From contig JAPJOW010000250.1 in the NCBI GenBank assembly GCA_030826005.1, positions 1 to 5,982 on the forward strand: a DNA stretch of 5,982 nt, given 5' to 3'. Both the position numbers and the translations under genes were made by a program. The notes beneath the pieces are model-generated. The model did no database searches. It was not told the origin of the DNA and saw only the letters and a list, made by a program, of their open reading frames with translations. Source of the stretch: Aliterella sp. RAGGC_92 (GTDB lineage: Bacteria > Cyanobacteriota > Cyanobacteriia > Cyanobacteriales > Chroococcidiopsidaceae). Below, piece after piece: positions 5,519 through 5,982 of the stretch. Each line of letters opens with the position of its first letter. Positions within the stretch are counted from its first letter, which is position 1.

Positions 5519-5982
5519 TTAATCTTCTAGCATTAAAAATTCTTCTCCAGTTGTGGGATGAATGCTAATTGTTGCATCGAGTTCTTGTTTGGTTATGCCT
5601 TTTTTGATTGCTACAGCTAAACTCTGAATAATATCGGCAGCATTTTCGCCTACCATATGCGCCCCTAAAATGCGACTTTTGCGATCGGTGACTATTTTCA
5701 TCATTACTTTGTCGTTTCGCTCGGTCATGCTCTCAAATAATGGTTCAAACTCGGTGCGGTGAATTTGAATATCGTCGCTAAATTTGTCTCTTGCTTTGGT
5801 TTCGCTCATGCCTACTGTAGCGGCTTCCGGGCGTGAGAAAATGGCGGAAGGAACATAGTCATAATCTAGTTTAGTGACTTCGCCAAACAATGTATTAGCC
5901 ACAGCTTTACCTTCGGATCTCGCTACAGGAGTTAGGGGAATGCGGCTAGTACAATCGCCGACAGCATAGATATTTTTTTGAG
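5519..5982 (-). CDS. Second glutathione-reductase-like flavoprotein, C-terminal part
   Basis: The frame stays open from the TAA at 5519 to the right edge, giving about 154 residues; the N-terminal two thirds with the redox cysteines and NADPH fold lie outside. What is visible begins with NIYAVGDCTSRIPLTPVA, the second FAD-contacting motif of the class I pyridine nucleotide-disulfide oxidoreductases, then the dimerisation domain with VPSAIFSRPEAATVG, GAHMVGENAADIIQ, and the catalytic HPTTGEE, with His and Glu at the same spacing as in the gor product of this window. By eye about half of the residues in the dimerisation domain match that gor, so these are diverged paralogs rather than a recent duplication. 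Glutathione reductase is the best guess, but substrate and coenzyme choice depend on the missing part. An internal GTG at 5902 can look like a start but falls inside the conserved domain. It converges with cfa, 49 bp apart. Confidence 0.88.
   Translation of the reverse strand, partial: QKNIYAVGDCTSRIPLTPVARSEGKAVANTLFGEVTKLDYDYVPSAIFSRPEAATVGMSETKARDKFSDDIQIHRTEFEPLFESMTERNDKVMMKIVTDRKSRILGAHMVGENAADIIQSLAVAIKKGITKQELDATISIHPTTGEEFLMLED

Noticed and set aside
5519..5902. Complete 127-residue protein starting at GTG 5902
   Set aside because: The same frame continues to the window edge and encodes the conserved second FAD motif, so the GTG is internal and the gene is cut by the window, not short.

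Overview
The window reads as ordinary cyanobacterial chromosome. The octamer GCGATCGC (HIP1, the highly iterated palindrome of many cyanobacteria) occurs five times in under 6 kb, several near-matches are present, and the glutathione reductase has the CVIRGC redox centre typical of plant and cyanobacterial enzymes. Nothing points to a phage, plasmid, transposon, CRISPR array or RNA gene. The genus cannot be told from the sequence alone.

Layout, left to right. An AT-rich leader (1-184) precedes an unrecognised 189-residue protein on the plus strand (185-754) with a Crp-like helix-turn-helix signature near its C-terminus. A 211-bp convergent gap (755-965) is full of degenerate GC-rich inverted repeats and an imperfect direct repeat. 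Three tightly packed minus-strand genes follow, read from 4103 down to 966: glutathione reductase (gor), a small YqiA-type alpha/beta hydrolase with a TTG start, and histidinol-phosphate aminotransferase (hisC). The gaps between them are 3 and 9 bp, so they probably form one transcription unit. A 121-bp divergent control region (4104-4224) separates gor from a plus-strand cyclopropane-fatty-acyl-phospholipid synthase (cfa, 4225-5469). After a 49-bp convergent gap holding a bulged hairpin comes the C-terminal third of a second, divergent glutathione-reductase-like flavoprotein (5519 to the right edge, minus strand), cut by the window end.

How the genes may work together: gor keeps glutathione reduced with NADPH. 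Cfa synthase modifies unsaturated membrane acyl chains and is a stress-associated membrane enzyme in other bacteria. A second reductase of the same family lies just beyond it. Two GR-family genes around a divergent cfa suggest a redox and membrane-stress neighbourhood, but this is inference. hisC supplies histidine biosynthesis and appears to be carried in the gor operon without an obvious pathway link.

I did not find a convincing new system. The points most worth a second look are the uncharacterised HTH-type protein, the paralogous reductases flanking cfa, the in-frame TAA-AAA-TTG junction between gor and the hydrolase, and the repeat cluster at 755-965.
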